Source: Lagopus muta
Taxonomy: Eukaryota > Chordata > Aves > Galliformes > Phasianidae
DNA length: 64,000 nucleotides
Direction of reading: 5' to 3'
Assembly (NCBI RefSeq): GCF_023343835.1
Contig: NC_064435.1
Coordinates: 85,195,788-85,259,787 of the forward strand
Shown here one piece after another: positions 10,368 to 21,400 of this stretch. Within the stretch, counting starts at the first letter, position 1, and every line of letters starts with the position of its first letter. Below the pieces are notes generated by a model. It had not been told where the DNA came from and did no database searches. It saw only the letters and a list, made by a program, of their open reading frames with translations. The position numbers and the translations under genes were made by a program.

Positions 10368-13300
10368 CTGTAGAGACATTAAAATATTTCAGCAGAGTCT
10401 ATTTTGATGTTGGGTTGACATTTTGCTGCTTGCCTTCTGCTTTTTTTTTTTTTTTTTCTTTTTCTTTCCATGCATAGAAGTGATAGACTCAGGTACCAAA
10501 GGAAGCCTGTAAATAGCAATGTGGTAATAACCTGAGTGTTCACTTGCTCAGGAGTGCTGTTGCAATGAGAGTTCCCATTTTCTGGTAAGTGATGAGTAGC
10601 TTCTAATGTTGCTGTGAAGCTTCTAATGTTGCTGTGTACCCAGTTGATGTGGGAATTCAGTAAAGGAAGCTACTTTACTACTGCTGAAGAAATTTAAGGA
10701 TGGTTTTGTTAAAGCTTCATAATCACATTACTGCTGGCCTCTGTTGCATGCAAATGAGCAGCCCAGTCCTAGATCTCTATTCCTGGAAAGATGCAGTGAT
10801 TATCTGAGCAGCCAGGAGGATGAAGTCTACTATAAGCAGCTTTAACGGTGTTGAAGTCAAACCAGGGACCTCTGGTTGCTGAAATACACACTGTCCTGTT
10901 TATAAATCTCCTGGGATATCTGCTTGCCATACTTTTGCAGCCTTAAATAATTCTGTAAGTCAGACCTCACTGCCAGAAGTGTTAAGTGCTGCAAATAGTA
11001 TAGAGGGTGACTCATTTAGTGAGATGAAGGTGGAGCATGAATCAGTAGGAAGAAAACCAGTATTCAGAGGGGATGTTCTGAATGCAGGTGACATACAAGA
11101 AATCTGCACAACGTTCAATCATTGTAAAAATGAAACAACTGTTTTTTTTTCCAAAAGGGTAAAAAAAAACCCAAAAAACAAACAACTCTTCTTTCTAATG
11201 ACAAAGGACTTTCTAATAGAAGCCTAATGTGGGAATGTATTGCATGCTGAGATTGTCCTTCCTCACCAAAGATAAACTGTGGGTTACATTGGAAGAGGCA
11301 AATTGAATTCTTCCCTATGCGTCTGCGCTGAGTGGGTGCTCAGCAACGATGGTGCTTTCCAGGCAGTTAAGTGATCCTGTAAGCTGAGAAAATAATTTTC
11401 TTTGAATTAAACAGCTGTGAGGGATCAGGAGTCCTCATAGGTTCAAGGACTCATAGAATCACAGAATGATTTGGGTTGGAAGGGACCTCGAAGATCATCA
11501 AGCTCCAGCACCCCTGCCTGTGGTAGGGCCGCCAACCTCCCCGTTCAATACCAGCCCAGGCTGCCCAGGGCCCCATCCAACCTGGCCTTGAACACCTCCA
11601 GGGACGGGGCATCCACAACCTCTCTGGGCAGCTGTTCCAGCACCTCACCACTCTCTTGGTAAAGAACTTTCCCCTGACATCCAACCTAAATCTTCCCTCC
11701 TTCAACTTAAAACCATTTCCCCTTGTCCTGCAGTTATATACCTTTTCAAAGAATTGATTGCCCTCCTGTTTGTAGGCTTCCTTTAGGTATTGAAAGGCTG
11801 CAATGAGGTCATCCTGCAGCCTTCTTTTCTCCAGGCTGAACAAGCCCAGCTCCCTCAACCTGTTTCCAGAGGGGAGGTGCTCCAGCCCCTTGATCATCTT
11901 TGTGGCTCTCCTCTGGACCCTCTCCAACAGATCCCTCTCTTTCTTGTATTGGAGGCCCCAGATCTGGACACAGTACTGCAGATGGTGCTTCACAAGAGCA
12001 GAGTAGAGGGGGACAATTACCTCCCTGTCCCTGCTGGCCACCCCTCTTCTGATGGAGACCAGGATACCATTTGCTTTCTGAGCTGCTCACTGTTGGTGCA
12101 CATTCAGTTTTTCATCCACCAGGATCCCCAGGTCCTTCTCTGCAGGGCTGTTCTCAAGGGTTGCTCCTCCCAGTCTGTGTTCCTGGGGTTCCTCCCAAGT
12201 GCAAAATCTTGCACTTTGTCCTCCTTGCTCCTTTTCTTATAACTGGGAGTGATGTGACCCTTCTTCCAGTCACCTGGGACCTCACCTGACAGCCAAGACT
12301 TTTCAAATATGATGGAGAGTGGCTTGGCAACCACCTCAGTCAGCTTCTTCAAAACCCTGGGAACCCATAGTGAAAACTAACTGCAATGGAAAAGCTAAAA
12401 TAATTACCTATGCATATCTTCTATAAATGGGAACTCATAAGTAGATCAAATTCCCATAGGCAGTTCCATTTGAGACAATATATTTGGATCCTTCTGGTTA
12501 CCCTCTAGCTCACGCACATGAGAGTGTTTCTAAAGGTAGACTTGGAAAAAAGGTACTTGATTGATGATATGCTACAACTGGCCACTAATGAACTAAAGAA
12601 AAGCTTAACGTAACTTGGCAGTGGTGAGGATGAAAATCTGTCACATTGGACTTCAGCTAAATTATTTTCAAGTGCTGGAAGAAAAATAGTCGTTACTTCT
12701 TAAAAAAACAGGAAACAAAAAAGCCTAAATGCCAAAACACAAGCACACAAAGAAATTTTGATATCTGCCATTTAGGTGGAAGTCCTGGCTCTGCTGAAAT
12801 TTTTGGCAGTCACTGTTAAAGTTACAGAGGGTAGTTTATCTTGTTGTGTGAGCAGCTCTTCCTGGCTCTGTTAGACTAGCCCCCCAAAATGTTGCTCTCA
12901 GAAGTACTCACCCCTTAGAGCAGTAATGCTTAGAAACAAGCCTCTTAGCCTTTACTGCTCAGAATTCATTTGGTTCAGGATAAAGTGAAGGACAAGTCAA
13001 AAGACTGAAGGCTTCTAGTGCAGTGGTTTCAGAGTTTTGCCAATGGTAGGAAATCCTGAGAGGACAAGTAATGCTACAAAGCTTAAGAGATGCAGATACT
13101 TACATGGAGTGGAATTACACACGGGAAAGGAGAGCTCCCACAAGGATATCTCAGTCTCCAATATTACTGTAAAAATAACCCCAAACCTGGTTATACTAGT
13201 CTTTCATAGTGCTATGAAAAGCTTAGCACTATGAAAACTCTTTTCCTTGTCACACCTAGTGCTGGACTGAAATTCACTACAAAGCCATTTGTCCTTACGT

Positions 13301-16300
13301 GTGGTCAATTCCAAAATTTCAGGTGTGATTTAGCCGTGTGTTAATGCTCACAATCCAGCACCACGTGTTGTAATTTGGAATGTGTTAGGGTAAAAACCCT
13401 TTTCTACTGTCTGTACTCAGTGCATTTAGACCCTCTGTTCATGGATAATTTAGCTCTAATGTAATAAATTATTCTTACAGGAGGCAGCACAGGCCAATTT
13501 TTTGATGGCTACTAAGGGAGAGCTAGCAGCTAGTGGCAGATTTATGTTTTCAGTTGTAGGTTGCCCAGCAGTGGGCCCAGCTCAAATGTGAAATATCACT
13601 TGGAAAATCTGGCTTTTTTGGTGAAAAGTTCAAGGCTCGCTTTTTTAAAAGCTGTATTGATATATATACATTAATTCATTTTTTAATACCGTTGAGGGGG
13701 AAAAACACCAACATCATAGGACTCTGCTTCTGTAAGGAGGTGGTATAGAGAAATTCCCTAAGGAGAAGTAGCTCAAACTGAGCTTCTGTCAGTGAAAGAG
13801 TATGTGCCATTTAATAGCAGAGGGCTTTTTAATACAGGAGGGAAAAAAAGAACAGATGCTCACCTGTTTTATGAAGGGGAAAAATACAAAAACCTGCCTG
13901 CAGGATGTTAACTAAATCTAGCCACAGAGGGAATATTCCTCTCAGATACTCCAAAAAATAAAAAATAAAATAAAAAATAAAAATAAAGCAAAGTAAGTAA
14001 AGGCTACGGAGGAGCTGCACTCAGATATTTTTCAGTCCCTATTTCCAAAATACAGTAGGAAGTGTATTGTGCTGCACCACTAGCCAGACTGTTACGTGAG
14101 ACTTGTTCAGTGCCTTTTATGAAAGTTTCCACGTTACCTTGATGTAAGTGGTCAAGGTTAGAGATGAGTAAATGCCTCAAACTTCAAAGCTACTCAGAAT
14201 CATCCTTGGTCTGAGCTTGAATTGTCTGTGTCCAGTCAGTGCAAGGATTGTGCTTTGGATGCAGCCACAAATGGTGTTAAACTTCTTACAATCTCCTTAT
14301 GGGTTTTCTCCCTCCCACCATCTGTACTTGAAGCCCTGTCTGTAAAAAGCAACTGATCCTTAGCACAATGCTTAACAACAAAGAACGAGCTTGAGTTCAG
14401 AAGCCAAAATAAGCCTCAGGTTATTATTCAGAATGAAAAGAAAATGGACGCTTGTTTCTTAATCCAATACTTGTTCTATAAAATTATTTTTAAAAATCAA
14501 AACAACATAACTAGACAAAAAAGCTCACAACGTCTTCTAATGGTTTTTCAGTCTGAGATCAAATGCAAATGTAATTATTAGTAATTATTAGTGATGTTTC
14601 TCATAGTTTTGTGGACTTGAGAAACAAGTTTATGGCATGTACTCTCCAGTGAGTCGTTCAAAGAACTAGTCTCTTAATACCACCCCTTTCTCTTCTGTAC
14701 CCATTTGAAACAAGCCTGGAAGCTGTAAACAACTGAATGAATACTACTGCCAGCTTGTTTTATTAGCATCCTCATTATACAGTTTTATGTTCAACATCTT
14801 GCCTCTAAAATCGTAGAGAAGGTTTGTCTGGATGCTGTGCATGTAGAGAAATCGACTCTCATGGAGCTCACAAAAGAGTCAGAGCTCCGTAGCAGAGATC
14901 CTGTGTCGTGTGATGATGCTCACCTTGTTTTCGTGTGCTTCTCCAGTCCTGGCAGCAGTACTTTGGCTCCCGATTATTCCCTGCATCCTCAACTCCTCAA
15001 GAATGTCTGATGATTTTTGTCTCTCTGTTTCTTGTAAGGGCCGTGATTTGCTGATGAACCCACTGGTGAGCAGTGCATCTTGAAAAGATGAAAACATCAA
15101 AGCACTTAAATCATGAAGTTTTGTTTGAACGCCATCTTCAAGGTGAGCTTTTAATTGAAGAGATTGCATTCCAAGAACGTGTTGTAGAGAAGGCCTGCTT
15201 GAGGCTCTCTTTATGACTTAAATGCTACAGTAAGCTTTCTAATGTCTGGAAAACTGGAGTTCAGTTTCCCAGTATGGCCAGTTATACCCAGAGGGCCAAA
15301 TGCATGGAAGCAGGTGCTGAAGGTTTGTGAAGTCAATACGTTCCCCAAGAGAGGCTATGGACAGCTGTTTACAGTTCAAGTTCTTAAGCATTGTGTGAGC
15401 TGGTTAGAGAGGACCCTTCAATAGGCTTGTATTATCCCATCTTACACTGGCTGTCTTGTAAAAATCACTGTGCTCTTCTATTAGATGAATGCAAATTTTC
15501 ATATGCTTTCATGGCTTATGATTTTTGTTGCAACAGTGCTGCTACATTTAAGCATTATCACATGCATTCCAACACTTAATTGTGTACTTATAAACAACAG
15601 TTAAGAATAATTCCAAATTATTTTGATAACCCTTCTGAGAGGCTGTTTAGTTTCCACTTATTAGACATGATTAAGCAACGAGTTTGCCAAGACCTATCAG
15701 GTATTTCAACCCTCAGCTGACAGTTATCCCATCTGCCCAGTCCCTACTGGCAGAAAATAGAGCTTTTGTATGAAGAATACTTGGACCAAGTCAGAATCAC
15801 AGTTACTTGATATCTGCCCATCTTTTTAAGCAAAGTGGCTATGGCAGTGTTGGCTTTTCTTTAATTTCTGGTTGTAAAACACAAATACAAAACGTCTACC
15901 ATCTTGTATAAGTTGACTCCCTCTCTGTCCTAAAATAACTGAATCAGTCACCCAAGAGGCACCAAGGCTCAGATGTCTGCCAGTGCATGTAAATACCAGA
16001 AGGCTGTATATGCTAAAACATCCTTTGGCAAATAATAATAATAATAATATTAAAAAGCATGATAAAAGGACAATATTGATTAGCAATGTCCATTTGTATG
16101 AGTTTCACTAATGCATTCATTCAGGAGAAAAAAAGCTACACTATCTCTTCTTTGTTTCTTGAAACAGAAGCTTGAAGGACGATTTCAGAAATTCTGTTTA
16201 GAAATTTCCTGTGAAGTTGTCTTTTTAGCAAGGACGAAGGAAAGGAACTCAGCTTAATGAACTTAAAGGAAACACTTAATTTCAGAGCAAGCAAATCATT

Positions 16301-18315
16301 TTGATCAATCTGAAATGAAATCCTTTCATCGCATCCTTCTGTGGCGTTGGGAGTTAAGTCTTCTTTAATGAATAGCAAACATCAGTAATTACTCCTTTTG
16401 TGTTCAATTTGGAATATGTTATTGGAGCCCTTCTATATAAGAAAGGTAAATAGCCACTGTAGATTTTTTGTTCAGTGTTTTGTGAAATATAAGCTGTTCA
16501 TAGCACTTGAAAAGTAAACTACAAAACTTCGTTATTCACCAAAGACAGTACTACTTTTCCATCAACATCTCTTACATCAGTATCCTAAGAATACATGAGA
16601 GTTTCAACTCAGACATTCCCTTGCACTTAAGAAATTTAGAAAAAGTTCTGAGCAGATCTCTGCGTCGTGCTGTGATAACTTTGGGAAATTCTGTTGTTTT
16701 CTTTATATGATAACTTGCCCTGAAACTTTCTGCTGCAGTCTTAAGTAATGGTGTGGCATTTACTCGCTGTCTGCACTTGATGCTAGTTAAGAGAATTGTG
16801 TTTGCCGTTCTGTTTGGGGGGGGGAGAAAAAAGAAGGAAAGCTTGACTTGATAGCATCAGGCTGAGAGCACTACCGTGGGCAATGTGTGTTCCCAGTGTG
16901 CTGTGCCATAATCCCTGTTAGCGAGTGCTACCTCTGGAGACAACAAGGCTGAGTATGTTCTCCTGGTCTGTTCCCAGAGTCTGCCAAGAAAAGTATATAC
17001 CCTTCTGCCTGTTCTGGTAGCGAGAGCTGAGTCATGCTGCAGAACATAACAAGTGGTTAGGAAATACTTCCCACTACTATTGCAAGGCTTCAAACCAGCG
17101 TGAAGAGCTCGGTCCTTGTGGTGTCACAGCAGTGACTTTACTGTGAATTGAAGAGGGCTGGCAATAGGCTCAAGATGGTTCATTTCTAGGTCTCTCTGTC
17201 TGGAGCTGATATGACCTTAAACTACTGTTCACCTGTGCTTTGTGCGTTGCTTCTTTTTTCAGACGGTGTAAATCTTTCTGTTGATTTCTCATGAAAGCCT
17301 CCCTCGCTGGCTTCAACTTCAAGTTTGCTTCCATTCTCTGAAGTGTCCCCTGTCCAAGCTGCCCCTTTGTGTGAGGTGGCAGCCCATGTTTTGTCAGCAC
17401 TGTCACTTGTAGTCTGCAAGAAAATGAAGAAAGGAATGAGAGAAGTCCTTGAGGACTCCTGAATGTGTAAGAAGAAACAGTCTCTAGAATAGTCTTGTAG
17501 GCTTGACACATTCAGAGTAAAGTGGAATATAGTGACATTCCTGATACTTATCTGTGCTTTGTCACAGATTGATTGATGTTCATGGTGATGAAAGGTCTCA
17601 TATAATTTCAGAAAGGAAGGGATGACCTTAATCTTGAATATGTCCATAATCCCATTGCCTGTACTGCTGTATTGGTTTAGTACTTCTAAGTGCTATCTAT
17701 ACGTTGGACATTGGTTAGAAATTTCAACTCCAAGAGTTTTTAAAATAAGTACATGGTAAGGTTTTAACCTCTCCAAGTGAGAGCTTTGCATTTGCAAACA
17801 GTGCAGGAGTAGAGACTGGATATATTCTTGTGACTGAGTTGAGGTTCAGCCAGTTCAATTGTGCAAACCTCACAAAATGGCTCTGCACATGTTTCACGTA
17901 ATATTTGGATGTATACAAGCTCTCTGCCTGAAAATAATTTTTTGAGGCAATGTGTACCCTGCTGAAGTGCTGCAAAATGATGCAGACTGTGAGAGGCAAA
18001 TTTTCAGCTGCTGTAAAATCAGGTCGTGCACGTGGCCAAATGGTGAGTCTCATTCCCCTCTGGCTTAAGACTCATATGAAGCTAAGAGATAACACTGTTC
18101 ATAAAGAGCTCCCTGACAGACTCTGAGATACAGCAGAACTGCTTCTCTCTATACATATATCCTTGTACACTCCCGTGCTAAGACATCTCATAACATACTC
18201 TGTACAGAGACTGTTTGGAAGAAATTGCTACCTGGATTCTGGCTTCATGGTTGTTCTGTAGCTCCTCAGAAGACAGCTGTGCTGCAGCAACCCTTTTAGA
18301 TGTATTGCAGCCCAT
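10257..18315 (-). CDS. STMND1: STMND1, stathmin domain-containing protein 1 (multi-exon; 3' end uncertain)
   Basis: This is a minus-strand gene read as four exons: 18315-18232, 17413-17233, 15216-14924 and 10367-10257. Joined, they give 222 residues; I recall the human protein as about 276. The family is related to stathmins, which bind tubulin dimers, and STMND1 is reported in motile cilia. Seen here: N-terminal MGCNTSK (Gly2, Cys3, Ser6), typical for myristoylation plus palmitoylation; a low-complexity charged middle; then [12 protein letters not shown] and MQGII, close to human [12 protein letters not shown] and VQGII; then [10 protein letters not shown] against human RKPPSRLKKL. Exon phases 0, 1 and 0 agree across all junctions. 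The frame breaks near 10283-10287, just after VNDF, so the last stathmin-like helix is out of frame as read. Either the gene is truncated, the last exon lies elsewhere (candidate at 9513-9782), or the base call is wrong. Similarity is recalled, not computed. The gene identity is firm; the 3' structure is not. Confidence 0.85.
10598..10637. repeat. 20-bp tandem duplication in STMND1 intron 3
   Basis: AGCTTCTAATGTTGCTGTGA is repeated at once with one base changed at its end. It is recent, about 230 bases before the exon 4 acceptor on the minus strand. Confidence 0.9.
11449..12360 (-). mobile_element. CR1 LINE, 5'-truncated and internally deleted, in STMND1 intron 3
   Basis: This is the longest CR1 copy in the window (about 0.9 kb). 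On the minus strand it reads the start of a reverse-transcriptase block ([13 protein letters not shown], then GDWKKG), then jumps to the ORF2 C-terminal part (LGRNP, then [48 protein letters not shown]), with frame changes between. The 3' end near 11449-11480 carries CATAGAATCACAGAATG. It is inactive. It lies in the same orientation as STMND1, so it could add cryptic splice or poly(A) sites to that intron. Confidence 0.92.
12361..14923. other. STMND1 intron 3 (upstream part)
   Basis: Unique intronic sequence with an octamer ATGCAAAT followed by repeated TAATTATTAG near 14563-14590. A donor-like CAG|GTGAGC at 13860 on the minus strand follows a short hydrophobic frame, but that frame would interrupt the well-supported exon 3 to exon 4 join. 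Confidence 0.5.
14924..15216 (-). CDS. STMND1: STMND1 exon 3 (conserved SSDILEEL block)
   Basis: The exon supplies two bases that complete the codon left by exon 2, then 97 codons up to a strong donor AACAAG|GTGAGC (phase 0). The conserved block [18 protein letters not shown] is the best family signature in the window; [10 protein letters not shown] before it matches human SDLVTNGLIN in position and spacing. The acceptor (ATTTAAG at 15217) is weak. It is chosen because the phase requires two leading bases and a TAA in the same frame lies just upstream. A second phase-compatible AG sits 12 bases downstream. Intron 2 is about 2.0 kb. Confidence 0.82.
16031..16050. repeat. (AAT)n microsatellite in STMND1 intron 2
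   Basis: About six AAT units. A related A/T-rich AAAAT-type run is at 13952-13988 in intron 3. Confidence 0.85.
17233..17413 (-). CDS. STMND1: STMND1 exon 2
   Basis: The acceptor is a strong pyrimidine-rich CATTTTCTTGCAG, followed by 181 bases and donor CACAG|GTGAAC. The exon enters in phase 0 from exon 1 and leaves one base over. It encodes a hydrophilic Ser/Glu/Lys-rich stretch (starts [10 protein letters not shown], ends KRSNAQST) with no known domain. This matches the poorly conserved linker expected between the lipidated N-terminus and the stathmin-like part. Intron 1 is 818 bases. The frame stays open only a few bases past the donor before a stop, which supports the splice. Confidence 0.75.
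18232..18315 (-). CDS. STMND1: STMND1 exon 1 (start codon, lipidated N-terminus)
   Basis: The exon has 28 codons, from an ATG with A at -3 and G at +4 (a good Kozak context) to donor CCAG|GTAGCA, ending in phase 0. The protein starts MGCNTSKR. Gly2 with Ser6 fits N-myristoylation, and Cys3 fits palmitoylation, so the product is probably membrane-tethered, as for other STMND1 proteins (human starts MGCGPSQ). An open frame of 120 codons on the opposite strand (18215-18577) covers the same place and is taken as a shadow. Any 5' untranslated sequence lies above 18315. I did not see a clear TATA box. Confidence 0.8.
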
Positions 18316-18404
18316 GATGAAATGGGGACCATCTGCTTCTCCCTGTTGCAAGTCCAAGCAGTGGAAATGCCCTCATCTCATCACTGGGAGTTTGGTTATT
18401 CGTG

Positions 18405-18418
18405 ATCACCATGGCATC
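18405..18418. promoter_or_regulatory. X-box-like RFX site upstream of STMND1
   Basis: ATCACC-AT-GGCATC matches 10 of 12 fixed positions of the RFX X-box (GTNRCC, 0-3 spacer, RGYAAC). It lies about 90 bases upstream of the STMND1 start codon. Two further GTTGCC/GTTGCT half-sites follow at 18424-18429 and 18437-18442. RFX factors drive ciliary genes through X-boxes close to the start, which fits STMND1. Binding is inferred from the motif only. Confidence 0.45.
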
Positions 18419-21400
18419 AAACTGTTGCCCGCGCCTGTTGCTACAATAAATAGCACCACAGAAGGCTTTCATGTTGTGTCCTGGCGTGCAGACCTCATTG
18501 TCTTTGACCAGGCTCCCTCATCTGAAGCTGAGAGGGAATGTGCTTCTTCTCAGCTAGCTGGAGATGTTGGTCACTGAGGGGGTCAGTGAACCTCCCGAGG
18601 GAACTGAACTGAAGACATTTGAGTGTCTCCAGCTTCTTATCTTTTTTTTTTTTCTTTAGGAATAACATACTATCAGATAAAGTAAAGTATACATGATCAG
18701 TCTCTGGTCAGATTTCTTAAGTATTTCTCATCTCCGTTAGAAATTGGGGAAAAAAATAACTCCCAATTTTAGCATTCCAAACAGCTTGGCAAATTTTTAA
18801 ATGAGAAGAGATGTAGTCAGGAAACAGGCTGGCTGTGGTTAAGGAAAATGTTTTAAATGTCCTCTGAAATCATTGTATAATTTCTTGATTACTGTTTGCA
18901 TCTGCTCGCATCCTTTGAGATAGATGTTTGTAGGAGATGGATGGGGGAAAGAACCCAACACCACAGTTTGTGCTTCCAAGAAGATTTTGTAAAAGCTGTC
19001 AGAGAAATAGGAACAGAGTGCTGCCAGTTGAAGATCACAGCTGATTGTGTCTCGGGTTACTTTAGCTGAGATCAACAAGTATTGAAGTTGGAAGAAATAA
19101 TTGTTTTTACAAATAATGAAAGAAGCAGGCATTTTGCATAAAATCGAAGTATTCAAAATACCTTATGCCAGTAAGACGGTATTTTTGTTGCATCCTGAGA
19201 TGCTGGTAACAAATCAGTGTCAGCTTGTGACCTTACTCTGGTTCGTACTGCAAAACCAACTGTAAAACTTGCCATTTTTTTCCATGCATGTGAAACTGAG
19301 ATGTTTACATGACAAATGAGCCCTTCAAGTGGTAAGGTTGATGAGCTTTCAGAATCAAACCCCAGCACTGAGAGAAGTGCTCCAGCCTGGGAGATCATTC
19401 TGGAGGCACGGTTGCAGGCAGCCCTCTGTGTTTCTCTTGTCTGCAGTCCAAACGAGTCAGCTGGGGTGGCTGGAAAGCCACAAACTCTTTTACGTGGCAA
19501 TGAGCCTGAAGTAATCTTCTCTGCCTCAGCATGCCTTATTCTATTGTGCAAAGCACTGCACTAAGGTTATTATATGGTTTCCAGGATGTAGCTAACATCT
19601 CTCTGTGCATGACTGTTCATACCTACCTGCGCTGGCATCCTAGGGCTGCCAGAAAGAATCAAATGTGATTATCCTGTCTCTTAAGAAATGAGTCTGTACA
19701 ATTTTTCTTCTTTTTCTCCCTTTTATGCACAATCAAAGGAGGCCTGTTTCTTATGTCTACTTTGAACTCGCACAGAACTCAAGTCAACCTTTTGGTGCGC
19801 TGATTCATTGTTGTTGCTTTTCTGTTGTTCCTTTCCACTAGCAGAGGTTTGTAGGTTTGTGTGGTAATGCTGAAATATAATTGCTGCTCAGCGTGTGTCA
19901 GGACATGATGTACAGGCTGAATTTCTTGTTTGAATTTCTGATTAAACACTTGCAGGGATGGTGCAGTTCTAAAACTTGTTTGTAAGTAAGCAGTAGGTGA
20001 TATTTTAGTCATTGCAAAAAGGTGATTTTTATTTGCTCCTTCAAATGCAAGTAATAAAATAGAACCTGAAATTCAGTTTCTAAAGTAAGGAAATTGATCA
20101 AGTGTAAGACTGTAGATTCTAGCATAACTGGAAACAAGGTAACCTTTATGATTCATATTTTACAAATTAATTCTTGGTACATAAAGAGAAAAATAGGTGA
20201 TCATTTAAAGAAATAGAATATGCAGGATATAACGAGAATTGCACTCGTTTATTCTGTTGAAATGAAAAGAACCTTCTCAGATCTTTACAGTTTATACACC
20301 TAAAGCCTGAGCCTTGATATCTCACGCATGTGATTAAATTGCCAAGCTGGTCATTGTTTTCAAGCAACAGGAGCTGCACACTTCAGACTGATCAGACTGA
20401 AGATCAGACTGCTCTCAAATTGACACTGACCGAAATGATGGAAGATCTTCCCCTCATTTTAGTAGCTTTTCATGGGTTTGTAAAATGGAGAACAAGCAAA
20501 TTTTACTACCATCAATGTGCTAGGGTGTATGGGGTTGTTTGAAAGAGGGCAGTTCTTCATAAATACAAATACAGGATATTTCCCTTTAAGAAAACCCATG
20601 GAATACAGCATATGTGAACCACAACTTTAAAAGTGGAAAGAGAGAGGAGCTGTGAAAAAGCCAGTAATGGTGGGAAGGGGAAATGTGCTGGCCTCAATGT
20701 CTTGTCTTGTGAGAATGCAAACCAAAGCCAGTCACACGGATGTGCATGTTGGGGAAAAATGACAATGAAATCAGAAACAGCTGTCTCCATAATTGCTTGT
20801 GTTATATGGAGGAAATTGAAATGCATCTATATTTTAAAACGAGAAGAATTGTTTTCAGAACTCAAATCTGAAGTTGTTAGGTGATTTGCAGGATTGTTTT
20901 GAAAACTGAATGGGAACAAGGGCATCTCAGTGTCTGCAACCTTATCAGCTGTCTCCTCTGTAAGCTCCTCAATTAGTGAGCTACTGCAGAGAAGTGAGAA
21001 CAGGACCATCCGTGGAATGGCTTTCCTGATACAGAGCAGCATTTTGTTGGTCTCGGTAAGTAGAAGAATTGTCATGTAATACCTCCAGCCTGGTATGTCT
21101 GCAGATCAGGAAAAACACTCTCCTCATGTTCTGAGGCTGGTTCAGGTGACTGAAAAAACTTACAAAATTTTTAGTCTGATAACATTCCTATTGAGTTTGA
21201 ACAATAGAAAACTACAGGGCTGAGAGGGGCAGAAGACAGAAAACAAGCTGAGTTATACAGTGAGCAGAAGGAGGGGAGAGGGACAGAAATCAGAGGTTGA
21301 GCGAGAAGATATGGGCCTTACTGTGTGAGGTAACCAGAAACACCGGATGCAGACCAAAACTAACAAATCTTGTAACAGAAATCAAAGCCTCTGAAGACCA

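Noticed and set aside
11451..12352. Apparent genes of 196 and 82 codons on the minus strand.
   Set aside because: They are frame-shifted remnants of CR1 ORF2 (reverse transcriptase and C-terminal part), not host genes.
15826..16378. Two minus-strand frames in STMND1 intron 2.
   Set aside because: Exons 2 and 3 join in phase without them, and neither has a good donor.
18215..18577. Plus-strand open frame of 120 codons.
   Set aside because: It is antisense to STMND1 exon 1 and its promoter region, starts at a non-ATG codon, and has no domain.
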